64,000 nucleotides of DNA from contig JAPJBO010000417.1 in the NCBI GenBank assembly GCA_030068145.1, forward strand, positions 1-64,000. The letters are read 5' to 3'. This DNA is from Diplonema papillatum. Lineage: Eukaryota > Euglenozoa > Diplonemea > Diplonemida > Diplonemidae. Below the pieces are notes generated by a model. The model had not been told where the DNA came from and did not search any database. It saw nothing but the letters and a program-made list of their open reading frames with translations. Positions 20,128 to 30,838 of this stretch are shown here, one piece after another; positions within the stretch are counted from its first letter, which is position 1, and every line of letters starts with the position of its first letter. Made by a program: the position numbers and the translations under genes.

Positions 20128-22254
20128 ATGACGGATCCGGGGTACAAGGAACTCGCCGCCCAGGTGCAGGCTCAGGGAAAGCAGATGGCTGATCTGATGG
20201 CCGCAGTCAGCGGGCTGGTAAGGCAGGCTCAGACGGATGGCGCGAAGAAGCAGAGTACGACGAACGCTCCCAGCTGGGCGGATGACGAGGGGGATGAGCG
20301 CGAGCTCTGCTGGGACGACGGCGGTGACGGTGTCGCGGGTTCAAATGCAGAGAAAGCGGGCGGTAAAGGCGGAAAAGGCAAGGCGAGTGCAGGTGAGAAC
20401 GACGAAACCAGCGGCGGCGGGGACGGCGTGGCGAAGCAAGAGGCGTCGGGTGGAAAACAGGGGAAAAAGAAAAAGAAGCGCAACGGAGGGTGGATAGAGG
20501 TGCCGGGCAAGAAGCCGACGGCCGCGCGCGCGATGGAAGAGGACGGACAGAAGAAGGCACAAGAAGGCGAGAAGGCAGTCGGAGGGGCGAGGAAGGCGAG
20601 GATAGAGCTGAGGCAGGAAGACTGGGGAGTGCCGGTGGTTGACCACACCGAGCTGGCGGAAGCGACGGTGGCGTTCGCGCCCATGGCGAGCGCGCGCAGG
20701 ATACGGCGTGAAGGGATGCCGGAGGGCTCGGCGGTGGTCACGGTGGCGGCTCTGGAGGGCAGCAGGCGGACGGACGTGGTGTGCCGAGTTGACGGCGCGG
20801 AGAAAGTGCTGCCGGGGTACGTGACGAGGTCCCCGGAGGGAGACGTGGTGTACGCGCCCGCGGACGTGAAGAAGGTTGACCGCCCGCCGACATCGACGGT
20901 GCTGATTTGCGCCGAGATAGATGCACGATGGTGCGGGGCAGAGACGTTGGCGGCCCTGCAGGAGCCATCGGGGGGGCGGGTGCTGAAGGCGGAGTGCAGG
21001 CGGCTCGCGGGAGAGGCGAAGGTGGACCTGAGTCCGCACAGCATGTTCAACGTGCGGCGGGTAAACCGCGTATTTCAGATGATGGTGCGCGTCGAAGAGG
21101 AGCAGGTCGGGAGGTTGCTGAGAATTTCGGGCAGGAGGGGTCTCTTTCTACGCATACCGCGCTGGAAGGAGGGGTCGGAGACGAGCGACGTCGTGTGGCT
21201 AGCTGACGAGGAAGCATCGCTGAAGAGCGCTCTCGTGCTCGCGCAGGGGAAAGGCTGCCTGGGCCTTGCTCGTAGTCGCGCGCGGCTGGGGGTGAGGGTC
21301 GAAGACGGCATGTCCGAGCGGGTGCGGGAATCGCTGGGCGAAGCGGCGGCGAAGCAGGGTCCGCCCGCGATGCATTACCTGGTGAGGGGGGCACAGGCGC
21401 GCGATGCCGCTTCGGATCTTGAGGCGACCATGAAGGCGGCGGGATGGACATGTCGCCAAGTCGCGTCCTACCGGAGCAAGACGCATGGGGACACGCGCGT
21501 CGTCGCCAGCGAGGAGCCGCCCCCGCATCGACTGATAAGCGCGGGAGGAGCGCTGATGAAGGTCGATGACGAGACCGAGGAAGACAGGTCCGGACGGCGG
21601 CCGAAATCGCAGGTGTGTGTTGTCTCGCGCTCGGGTTCCCGATGTGCGAGTCCTGACGGCAGGGGACGTAACCGAAGGCGAGAACGCCGGGGCCGTGGAT
21701 GCCGAGGCGGTTGGCCTCCAGATATACCTGAAGGAGAAGCAGGCGAAGGCCCATTCGCCGCCCGAGTACCTGCCACCGGGTCCACTAGTTGGGCTGCAAG
21801 GGCGGAGAGGACGCCGAAGGTCTCGTCGTACCTCGAGGCGTTGCGACGGCAGGGTCAGGAAAAGACGAGCACACCCGAGCAACCGAAGAGCGCGGGCGAC
21901 AACTATGGCGCGGTGCGACAGCTCCGGGCGGAGAACGCGGAGCTACGCGCGAAGAACGACGCGCTGCGAGGTGACATCGCAGCACTCAGTGCTCAGATGG
22001 CGAAGCTGACGGAGATGGTCGCGACGATGAGGCCGAAGACACCCCCGGCGATGCCCGTAGACCGGACCCCGGTCAAGAAGAAGGCGCCGAAGACGCCCGT
22101 CGCCACACCGACGAAGCAGAAGATGGGACGGGCCGAGGCTCCGTCTGAAGACGTCCACATGACGCAACCGAAGCGTCCGCTGGGAACGCCGGGGAAGTCA
22201 CCGTTAGCGAAGACGAAGAAGGCGCACCAACCGGCGTCGGCGAAGCGTTCGTGA
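20128..22254 (+). CDS. LINE copy B ORF1, nucleic-acid-binding-type protein
   Basis: 708 residues from ATG 20128. The frame is open from 19963, but the upstream part is 5' leader with a CA run. The N-terminus (YKELAAQVQAQGKQMADLM...) is a short coiled coil. A Gly/Lys-rich acidic-basic stretch follows (about residues 40-150). The middle (about 260-430) has alternating beta-type segments (STVLICAEID, FQMMVRVEEEQVGRLL) typical of LINE ORF1 core domains. The C-terminus (about 590-640) is a heptad coiled coil (LRAENAELRAKNDAL) followed by a Lys/Pro tail. By analogy with ORF1 proteins it would bind element RNA as a multimer. Between about 21600 and 21790 the in-frame peptide turns Arg/Gly-rich while another frame reads more naturally (DVRVLTAGDVTEGENAG). 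Two compensating indels are therefore likely. Twelve bases separate its stop from ORF2. Confidence 0.75.
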   Translation: MTDPGYKELAAQVQAQGKQMADLMAAVSGLVRQAQTDGAKKQSTTNAPSWADDEGDERELCWDDGGDGVAGSNAEKAGGKGGKGKASAGENDETSGGGDGVAKQEASGGKQGKKKKKRNGGWIEVPGKKPTAARAMEEDGQKKAQEGEKAVGGARKARIELRQEDWGVPVVDHTELAEATVAFAPMASARRIRREGMPEGSAVVTVAALEGSRRTDVVCRVDGAEKVLPGYVTRSPEGDVVYAPADVKKVDRPPTSTVLICAEIDARWCGAETLAALQEPSGGRVLKAECRRLAGEAKVDLSPHSMFNVRRVNRVFQMMVRVEEEQVGRLLRISGRRGLFLRIPRWKEGSETSDVVWLADEEASLKSALVLAQGKGCLGLARSRARLGVRVEDGMSERVRESLGEAAAKQGPPAMHYLVRGAQARDAASDLEATMKAAGWTCRQVASYRSKTHGDTRVVASEEPPPHRLISAGGALMKVDDETEEDRSGRRPKSQVCVVSRSGSRCASPDGRGRNRRRERRGRGCRGGWPPDIPEGEAGEGPFAARVPATGSTSWAARAERTPKVSSYLEALRRQGQEKTSTPEQPKSAGDNYGAVRQLRAENAELRAKNDALRGDIAALSAQMAKLTEMVATMRPKTPPAMPVDRTPVKKKAPKTPVATPTKQKMGRAEAPSEDVHMTQPKRPLGTPGKSPLAKTKKAHQPASAKRS

Positions 22255-22269
22255 CTGACGAACGACGAG

Positions 22270-25200
22270 ATGCGTGGCGGAGGGAAGACGCTCGAAACGC
22301 TGGGGTCTAGGTTGAAGGAAGCGGCGGACGCGATGGGAGCTAGTGTGCAGGAGATTCCTGGGGACGGTGCCTGCCAGTTCGCAGCGGTCGTGGCCGGGCT
22401 GCCGGGATGGTCGGTAGGGGGGCTTCGTGCGCGTGTTGTGGACGCGATGTTGGAGGACCCGACGTTCGAGGCACACTTCGCGCCGACCGAAAGGTACGGC
22501 AGCTGGGGTCTCTACGTGGAGGCGATGCGGGGACCGTACGAGTACGGGGACGAGATGACGCTGACGGCAGCCGCAACGGTCACCGGGACGACAATCTGGG
22601 TACTGGACAGCAGGAGACCGCACATCCTGCGACGATACGCACCTCGCGCGGGCGCCACAGGGGAGCAGGCGGTAGTCACGTATGTACCGGAACACTACGA
22701 CCGACTCCTACTCCCGGGCAGCGCTATGGCAGAGCTGGCGCGACGCACGGACACGGTGGAAACTGCGGCATTGCGCATTGAAGACGCGGGGAGGGTCGCG
22801 GCGGATGAAAGAGCGAGCGCCGAGTCACAGAAGGTGCCGCCGAAGTGGGATGGCGGAGTGTTGCAACGAGAGGAAGGGAAGACACTGAAGTTTGGAACGC
22901 TGAACATGACCTCATTGGGGGGAAGGGCACACTTCTTGGACTGTGCCGCGGTAGACATCCTGGCGGTGCAGGAGACGCTCTTGACCGATTGGGGTCAGAG
23001 GGAATTTGAGGAAGGCGTCGGACAAAGCTGGAAGTCGCTGTGGGGGGAACCGTGTCGGGAGCGGCTTGACCGGCAGGGCAAAGCATCACCGTGGGTAGCG
23101 GAAGCCGGCGGAGCGGGTGTTGCAGTTTTTGCGAAGAAACCGGCGCCGGCCTTCGTGGTCGGGAAGCCATCACTGAGCCGGAGATGGGTGCACGTGGCCG
23201 TCGGACTTGGAAAGGGAAGCCAATTCTTGCATGTATTCACTCTATATGCGAATTCTGGGGACAAGGCTGCGTCGGAGAGGGAGAGGATCATTGCGGAGGT
23301 GCACCGGGAAGCATCAAGTCTCGGACGGGTGCCAGTGATTGTGGCCGGGGATTTCAATGCAGAACCCTCGTCGTCGGCGGCGATGTCGAGCATGCTGCGG
23401 TCGGGATGGTACGACGCCGCGGAAATCTGCTCCGCTGGCGGTGCCCCGAAGACGTACGAGAAGACAGGCACGCGAGGCACACGCATCGACCACATCTTGT
23501 TGAACGACGTCGCGATGCAGGCACTCGTAGCGAGCGAGACCACCGTCGTCGTGGACGGGGAGGGGCAGCGGGTGCCCAGTCACAAGATGGTAACGGTGGA
23601 GTTGGACATCGCCGCGTTCGCAGACACGTGTGAGAGGTATCGGATGCCGAGGTCACTGCGGCAAATAAGCAAGGTGGACGAGGGGCGGACAGCGGCAAGG
23701 GCGGAAGAGTTGTTGGTGAAGAATCGCTTCGGCGATGCGGCACCAGGGAACGTGGAAGCACTCTGGCTGTCGGCGACGAAGGCGTGCGAGCAGTTTCTGA
23801 TCGAGCTGGCAGAGGAACAGGGGCTGCTCGACGGGCCCGTTGCCGCCTATCGAGGAAGAGGTGAGACGAGGGTGCCCAAAAGGGTGCGAATTGCATCTGC
23901 GACGGACACCGGGACGGGCGCAGACACATATGCCTCGAGCAGAGTCCGGAAGGCGATGAACGGCCTCGACGCGTATATCCGAGGGTTGCAAGCTCTGAAT
24001 GGGGAAGGACCTGGGTGCATGCCGAGGTCGCTGGAGAAGACGTGGCAGAACGTGGTGTCTGGTCTGGATTCTATGGCCGGACAATTACCGAAGGTGCGCA
24101 ATTTGCCGCGGCGTCCACCGGACTTGAGCGTCGCCCAGACCGTCAGGCAGAAGCTGGAAGCGAGAAGCCGTTCACTGACGGCACAAGCGCGTAAAGGGAG
24201 GATTGCACAGCTGGAGAACAAGATGCAAAACCTCCACTGCGCGAACAAAGCGCAGTTGCTACCGTGGTGCAGGAAGAAGAGGGCGGATGGCTTGGTGGCG
24301 CTGAAGGTGGAGGGGCAGTACACGGCGAATGCGCGGCAGATCGATGCGGCGTTGCAGAAGGAGTGGGCGCCGGTTAACCAGATGTACGAGTGCAAACAGG
24401 AGCCAAGCTATGAAGCGTTCCGGACGGAGTATGCGGAGTACATCGAACATCGTCCGATGGAATGCCGAGATTTGACGGGCGAGGATCTGAGAAGCATTCT
24501 TGGAAAGAAGAGGGATGGCGGTGTCCCAGGTGTGGACGGATGGAACACAGCGGAGCTGAAGAAGCTGCCATTGCCGCTACTGAACGCCCTGGCAGAGGTG
24601 TTCAACGCGATAGAAGCGACCGGGACGTGGCCAGACGCGTTGTTGGAAGCCGCGGTCACGCTGATCCCGAAGGACGAAACTCTTGACCCGCTGGCGTTGC
24701 GGCCGATCACCGTCACAAGTGCGATCTATCGCTTGTGGGCGAGTACGCGGCTCAGGGACGTCGTCCAGTGGCAGGAGAAATGGATAGCGGATAGCCAGCA
24801 CGGATTCAGGCCCAAACACGGGACCGTGGACGTGGTATTCGAAATCGCCTCGCAGATCGAAGAAGCGCTCTTGACGGGTAAGGAGCTATACGGCGTGGCC
24901 TTAGACTTTGCCAAGTGTTTTGACAAGGTGCCGCGAGACATCGTGTTGAAGCTGGTGGGGGAGCTGGGCCTCCATGAGAGAATCCTCGGGCCGCTGCGCG
25001 ACATTTACGCGCGATTACGGAGGCGGTACAAGCTGCACATGGGAGTGGGAGGTGTCTTCTTCACCACCAATGGGATACTGCAGGGCTGCCCCCTGAGCGT
25101 GATCCTCATCAACGCGCTGCTGTCCATCGTGGTGCGCAGAGTGGACGACGTGGGGGAGGTGACGAGCGAATCCTTCGCGGACGACCTCACCCTCCTGTCG

Positions 25201-27715
25201 CGTCTCAGGGAAGCCTGCTTGCAGGACGCCTTGGTGGAAGTCGACAGATTTTGTTCGAACACCGGCATGTCGATCGGGATACCGAAGACGTTTGCTTTTG
25301 GGACGCCGAAGGGGTATGAAGCGAACACGCAGGACAACGGACCTGCGCTACGACCAGCGTGCAGAGGAGGCCGAACGGTTGGGAGCTCTGCCGATCTCGA
25401 TGACGCAGAGGTCGGGACTAGCGGCGATGGCAGTTTTACCGGCGGCGACATACGGCTCGGAGTTCGCGCTTCCGACGGTGCGGGGGCTGGGGAAGTTCAC
25501 CGCGGCATTACTCAGAGGCGTCTGGGACCCGGTGAGGCTGCATCGGGCACAGGAGGCCGTGTTGGGCATTCTAAACAAGGCCCACGTGCTCGACCCCTAC
25601 TCAGTGCTGCCGTATCGGTCGCTCGGTATGATTGCAGAAGTGTGCCGAAAGAGGCCGGTATGGAGGGCCCGCGTCGCAACAGTTCGAAGGGCGTATGGCA
25701 GCAGAATCCGCGCATGGGGACCGATCGGTATTGCGGCCGAGCATGCAAAAAAGCTCGGTATACGATGGACAGAAGATCTCGACGACGCCGAGGACGAGGC
25801 AGGGAATGTGCTGAGGCTGGTGCGACAGAGTAAGGGGGAGCGAGGGCACACCCTGAGAAAGGCGATTCACGGCTGGCGACTAGGGGAGCTCGAGAAGAGG
25901 CGCACAAACTTCGGAGGGGTACGGGCGGGTGTCGACTACACCGCGACGAATGCCTACGGGCTGAAGGCGTCGACAACGCTGACGGCCGCGCGGGACGTTG
26001 CCGAGGTCGTAGCAGGGTCGGTGATGACGGAATCACATGCTGCCAAGCTGTGGGGAGGTGACGGGCTGTGCAGACGCTGTGACGAGGCGACGGAAGAAAC
26101 TCTGGGCCACATTTGGTGGCAGTGCCGGGCGTATGAACGAATCCGAATGCAACAGCAGTATGCCGAAATTGTTGACGCAGATCGCTCGACTTGGCCTCCG
26201 TGCCTGCAAGAACACGGGATTCTGCCGAAGGGAAGTCGAATCAACATCGAAGTGCTGCACACATTCATGGCGGAAGTCATGCAAGAGAGACGACGGCTGG
26301 AGAGAGAAGGAAGAGACCGGGCAGTCGGCCACCCCTGGAGACAACTGCACCCTGACGACTGCCCCCCGCGCCGGCTGAATTTCGAAGCGATCGCTGGACC
26401 GGGGACCTTCACGGCGGTAGCAGGAGAGAGGTGGTTCCGGGCGCTGCAGTATTGGCTGGATGGGATGTGCTGGTCGGTAGCGGGTGACGTCTCGACGGCA
26501 GAGCTCGCAGTAGACTTCGAAGTGTACACCGGGCTCGATCTACCGGGCAGTTTAGTGGCGACGACAGGTGGGACGCCGCTGTGTATCCGTGCGAGAATGT
26601 TGGCGCGGATGCTGAAAACGATCGGGGAAGCGCTTGAGCGGAAAGGGGTGGGGCCGCTTCTGCCGGGTAGAAAGCTGGAGAAGATAGGTTCATTGAGAAC
26701 GGTAGGGGCCCCCCCATGCCTCACGGGCTACGAGATGAGGCCAATTTTCCGCGGCGGCGAGGAGACGATGGGAATCTTGGAGACGCAGCTGAAGGCGAGC
26801 CGGCATGCGTTCACCGGCGAGGCGTGGGGGATGGACCTTTTCCCGACGTACGGAAGAGAAAGGGCGGAGCGTGCGGCGAGATGGGCGGCCTTCGATGACG
26901 CTACGGAGAAGAGGAAAGGCAAGAAGTCGGCTGTCGTCGGAGGGGATCCGTGGCTCGTGCCGGAAGGGATTCCCCGACACGAAAAGTGGGGTGAGCGGGT
27001 GTGCCCCGGGCACCAAAAGGTGAAGTGCGACGTGTGCAAGCGCCGGGGCAAGTCGGTGGCGTGGTGCTGCCAGGCCCATCACAGGGAGGGTGATGGCCTA
27101 GCCGTAAAAATGTGTGCCGAGCACCGGATGACGCAGTGCGCCACGTGTAAGACGACAGCGGAGTGCTGTCGCAACCATCACCACCGATGCCTCGATCATG
27201 GCATGCCGACGTGCGACGGCTGTAAGAAACACGCCGACCTGAGGAGTAGGAGACCCGGGCACTGCTGCAGGAAAGGGCACCACCGGGCGGCCGTGGCGAG
27301 AGGTGAAGAAACAACAACGAAGAAGAGGAAGGCGGAGCCGGAGGGTCCCGCGCCAGCGCCGAGACAGGCGAAACGTGAGAACGTGGTGCTCGTTCTGCCG
27401 GAAGCAGAGGAAGACGAGCGAGAACCCGCAACATCAACGCCGACATCAGCAGCGAAGGTCGGGAAGACGGCGCCAACGCCAGCGAAGAAGCGGCAATCAG
27501 ACTCCGCGGCGGAGCCGGTACCGAAAAGACGCAAAGGACGCGTCGATGCGCCACGACCATCGCCCAGGCGCTGGGAAAAAGCAGAAATCGACGCGCAACC
27601 GATGAACCTCGACGAGCAATCGAAGAAGAAGCGAAGCACCAAACGCGCGCCTGAGCGCGACGATCAAGACGAGCTAAAGAGGCGAAAGCATGACACATCA
27701 CGTGCGAAGAGATAA
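22270..27715 (+). pseudogene. LINE copy B ORF2: OTU, EEP, RT, CCHC, zinc modules
   Basis: Domains in order: an OTU-type cysteine protease, about residues 24-145 (GDGACQF with catalytic D32 and C35, SWGLYVEAM, H142 in EHYDRLL); EEP endonuclease, about 208-455 (LN, QE, GDFNAEP, SHKM); reverse transcriptase, about 785-1000 (LIPKDE, ALDFAKCFD, GILQGCPLS, FADD near 968-971); CCHC knuckle at about 26070-26126; a C-terminal domain with DFEVYT; three C-x2-H-x4-C-x2-C...CC...HH modules at about 27001-27280; and a basic tail. Relative to copy A, 77 bp are missing near 25330, between two GAAGCGAA repeats. This shifts the frame just after the catalytic box; the first frame ends at 25833 and the downstream frame runs to 27715. 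OTU domains are known in some LINE clades (the Dualen type, from memory). Broken by that one deletion as far as I can see. Confidence 0.85.
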
Positions 27716-27832
27716 CCGCGCCGTCGGCGATGCAGATTATCGCCACAGATTCTTTGCATTCTAATCCAAACGATTACGCTCGATTACGCTCGATTACACT
27801 CGATCAACATTTGGGTGAATTGGGGGGGTACT
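27716..27832 (+). other. 3' end of LINE copy B, first version
   Basis: Noncoding tail with GATGCAGATTATCGCCACAG and CGATTACGCT/CGATTACACT repeats. It ends in GGGTGAATTGGGGGGG, a degenerate version of the terminal repeat GGTGAATYGGCTCA. No poly-A or microsatellite tail is present. Confidence 0.7.
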
Positions 27833-28184
27833 GCAGTAATTGATTAAAGGCGTGACACTCAGCCAATCTTGATAGGCCGGTTCAACGGGCCCACTAACGC
27901 ACCTTCTTCCGGGGCTAAAAAGGTGCTGATGACAGGATATTGAAATTGGAATAAAAACAAGAATATTAGTCTGAAAAAATGACCGCGACAGGCAGTGTAG
28001 CTGGAGACCAGGAAGTTCGGGCTGACTCACGGAAGCAGGTTGTCGAGTGCGTACGGGCTCGGGTACCACTATCTCGCATTAGCTCGTCTTCTTGTTGCGT
28101 TAGTATAGTCCTTTGACAGAGTGAGCCGGTGCCTCTCATCTCACCTTTAAAACACGGCTGAGTCACGCATGCTCTTGACAGACG

Positions 28185-28895
28185 CTAGCGTCCGACATTT
28201 CGCACGCGCGTCGCAGTCGTTGGGTGGTATTGACAAGGGGTTTCATCGGACACTCGGATGAGCTTCGTTACTTCACTGGAGGCCCGCTTGGCTGCCTTCG
28301 AGTTGCGTTTCCGCGTTGGTGTTGTTGCTTCGCTTTTGGACTCCTTCTTCGACTTCGCACGGTCCCAACGTCCTGGTCTGCCCTTGGTGCACGTCTTGCG
28401 CTCAGTCTGCGCAGTTCGTCTCTCCTGCTTGACTTCGTGATTCCATCGAGCCTGCTTGCGCTCCCATCCCGACGGGTAATGCGTCTGCGGTCGAAAACTG
28501 CCATTCAGTGTTGCAGCTTTGCGGAGCCCAGCCTGCGGTACGGCTCGCACCTTGTCGCCGGCCTACTTCGCCGTCTGCTCTCGTGCGGCGGCTTCGTAGG
28601 CGCGCATCACAGCTTCAAACGCCTGCTGGTTTGCTATTTGTGGTCTCTTGTTGAGTCCGGCCATGTTCCCGCCTCCGAGAGACGTCAGGACGTTGACTTG
28701 CATCTCAAGCGCCGGGTGAATCGGCGTCTGCACGATACTCGTCAGCCGTCGCATCGCGCTCTTCATCGCGTACGATTTCGCGGTCGCCGAGTCCCGATAC
28801 TCGGCTGTCGCTCGTCTCTGAACCTCATCCATCGCGTGATTCGATAGAGCATCGGCGTCTTCTTGTTGCGTCAGTGGGGAGTCATTTGCATGCAA
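28185..28895 (-). CDS. Hypothetical protein in two frames, possibly two exons
   Basis: Two minus-strand frames follow one another: 28563-28895 (110 residues, with MDEVQRRATAEYRDSATAKSY... and a helical, Ala/Glu/Arg-rich character) and 28185-28550 (121 residues, strongly basic: KGRPGRWDRAKSKKESKSEA). A GT...AG intron across 28500-28570 is conceivable but unproven. I recognise no family. The composition looks more protein-like than on the opposite strand. It may be a captured host gene piece. Confidence 0.3.
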
Positions 28896-29038
28896 ATGAG
28901 TACCACACTATCTCGCAATAGCTCGCATATATTAAATTTAGCGCAGTTAGTACTTGAGCCTTTAGGCATTCCGTGCGGGCCAGTTCCAGGCGATAGGGTG
29001 TTCGCCGAGCGCTCGGTAGGCACCTTGTCCTCGGTGAC

Positions 29039-29512
29039 ATGGAGTTTCTGCTCCGGCTTGGGGGTGGTGACTTCGTCATTGCCGGGGATGCAGGAGAGCT
29101 TCCGGGGAGCAAAGATATCCTCTGCCTGACGTTCTCGTACCTGGACACGATGGAGCAGAGATGGAGGATGCGGCTTGTGTTTGCAGCACTTGTGCGGCAG
29201 AAGGATCCAGCAACGACAACCAAGTATCTCCAGTACGTGCTGGATTACTTTCAGAAGCTGCAAGAGTCGCTCCTTGCCTTGGGGTTCGATCTCCCTGGCG
29301 ATGCACTGCTCCCAAGGATGAAAAAGGTGGTTACAGACAGAGGCCTCTTCACGACGGCTAGTGAGTGTACGCCTGTGGGGCCGTTGACGAGGTCATCATG
29401 GAGCCCGTGCATCGCCTGCACCTTGCTGACAAAGCCGTCCAAAAATGTCTGGCTACCGACCTTCCTTTCAAGGAAGGTCGGTCGCCAGACAAGGACCTTT
29501 GCGATCACTTAG
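29039..29512 (+). CDS. Hypothetical ORF fragment
   Basis: 157 codons. The part at about 29190-29360 (QKDPATTTKYLQYVLDYFQ, then LALGFDLPG) looks like real helical protein; the ends do not. The upstream start is arbitrary. It is possibly one exon of a captured gene. A palindrome, CCGACCTTCCTTTCAAGGAA, then GGTCGG lies at 29457-29483. Confidence 0.25.
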   Translation: MEFLLRLGGGDFVIAGDAGELPGSKDILCLTFSYLDTMEQRWRMRLVFAALVRQKDPATTTKYLQYVLDYFQKLQESLLALGFDLPGDALLPRMKKVVTDRGLFTTASECTPVGPLTRSSWSPCIACTLLTKPSKNVWLPTFLSRKVGRQTRTFAIT

Positions 29513-29845
29513 CGCTTCTTCATCATTCATCATCCCGTCTTGCTAGGCTGCTCACAGTCGCTCGAAGATCTTTCTGTCCCTTTTCGCCACCAACCCGCCT
29601 GCAGTCCCCGTGCTTGCTGCCATGATTTAGAACATCTTCATCTCGAGAGCTTCCGGTCTCATATGCACATCGCCCACTTGCCTGCGGTTTCCGTCCCTCG
29701 TATGCTTATGCTTGGCACGTCTTGGGCCAGACAGTGGTCAACATGGTCGCCCATGGGCCAGTCAGGGGTCCACCAGTGGTCGAACCCAAAATACTAGTGT
29801 CAATCTCGATCACACTCTACAACGCTCTACTACGCTCTACTACAC

Positions 29846-30089
29846 TCGACGCGCAACCGATGAACCTCGACGAGCAATCGAAGAAACGCGCGCCTGAGCG
29901 CGACGATCAAGACGAGCTAAAGAGGCGAAAGCATGACACTTCACGTGCGAAGAGATAACCGCGCAGTCGGCGATGCAGATTATCGCCACAGATTCTTTGC
30001 ATTCTAATCCAAACTATTACGCTCGATTACACTCGATTACACTGATGACGCTCGATTACACTCGATCAGGGGGTAGGTGAATCGGCTCA
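29846..30089 (+). mobile_element. Second LINE 3' end with a good terminal repeat
   Basis: Repeats the last coding and 3' noncoding sequence of LINE copy B (MNLDEQSKK...KHDTSRAKR, stop, then the GATGCAGATTATCG tail) with a few differences. It includes a 15-bp shortening in the Lys-rich stretch. It ends with four CGATTACACT-type units and AGGTGAATCGGCTCA, the true outer end. Confidence 0.8.
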
Positions 30090-30362
30090 ATATTCATCGG
30101 AAACAGAAAAGTATTTATCGGAACACTCAGAGCACAAAAGATATCTTCCCTTATCGACGGTCACCCGGAGACTTTAAAACCCCGGAGTTTCAAGCGAACT
30201 TTCACTCTAGAAAGGAGGAAATACGGATAGTTTTCGCCGATGTGACAGTCGGGTTGTGAACTTGATGGACATCAGGTTGTGAACTTGTTGCTGTCAAGAG
30301 CAAAAACCGAGCCCGTAGGAAGAGCGCATTTTCATTTCAAACAAAGGATATCTTCCCATGCA
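30090..30362 (+). repeat. RepA, copy 2, right part
   Basis: Continues RepA exactly where 19883 stopped, with one unit of the tandem pair and a GTTGTGAACTTG pair, then joins a truncated X block at GATATCTTCCCATGCAGAGC. Confidence 0.85.
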
Positions 30363-30838
30363 GAGCATCGGGACGCGTACGAGAATTACACCTGTTTGTG
30401 TCGAGTGCGAAGCCCACGAAAACTTTGGTCGGATTTAACTGACATAAAACACCAGTAGTTTTCAACCCCTCACGGACGGAGGGGGACAGGTAGGTGGTCC
30501 AGCGCGCAGAAAGCATTCTCGGGGTTCGATGGGTCACTCGGGAGTGTTCCGACTCCAACATGGAAAGCCTGGTGCTACTTAGAAAGGTTTTGCAACACAT
30601 CTCTTCACAGCAACCAACCTTGATCATTTTTAACGTGTCTTCACTCTGAAGAGCCTAATGTCCGAACTCCAGCTCGGGGTTTGACTTTTTCGACATCAAT
30701 CTATGTCCTCCGTCCGTAACGCTTGCGCATCCCGCGAGAGCAGAGAGATCGCTCCGATGGCAAGCAGGTTGCGAACTTGTTGGACATTCGCATTGTGAAC
30801 CTGTCGAGATTGCCGTGCCAGTAGCAAATACAGACAAT
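30363..30838 (+). repeat. Block X, partial copy in direct orientation
   Basis: Matches 51908-52375, the last third of X. It keeps the X-Y junction seen at 52375 (CCAGTAGCAAATACAGACAA). Confidence 0.85.

Larger units (their letters stand above)
27833..29840. other. Interposed segment between two LINE 3' ends
   Basis: About 2 kb with no match elsewhere in the window. It is bounded by LINE 3' ends on both sides and lies inside the outer terminal repeats, so it travelled with the composite. A short direct repeat (CTATCTCGCATTAGCTCG at about 28075, diverged at about 28910) suggests a further nested insertion or duplication. It contains the uncertain ORFs listed below. The simplest reading is flanking DNA transduced by read-through of a weak 3' end. 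Confidence 0.55.
19884..30089 (+). mobile_element. LINE copy B composite, 10.2 kb, with terminal inverted repeats
   Basis: Two ORFs of a non-LTR retrotransposon, a 3' end, a 2-kb interposed segment, and a second 3' end. The outer ends are inverted repeats: TGAGCCAATTCACCTA at 19884 and its reverse complement with one change at 30074-30089, followed inward by C/G runs. The flanks read GAATATT(A) on the left and ATATTCATCGG on the right. Intact RepA copies read GAATATTCATCGG, so ATATT (19878-19882 and 30090-30094) is a 5-bp target duplication bounding the whole composite. CGATTACACT-type repeats lie inside both ends in the same orientation. The family's 5' end is confirmed by copy A. Confidence 0.85.

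Noticed and set aside
20229-21050. 273-codon Pro/Ser-rich minus-strand frame, and similar frames over the LINE copies
   Set aside because: Shadow of the GC-rich LINE ORF1/ORF2 on the other strand.
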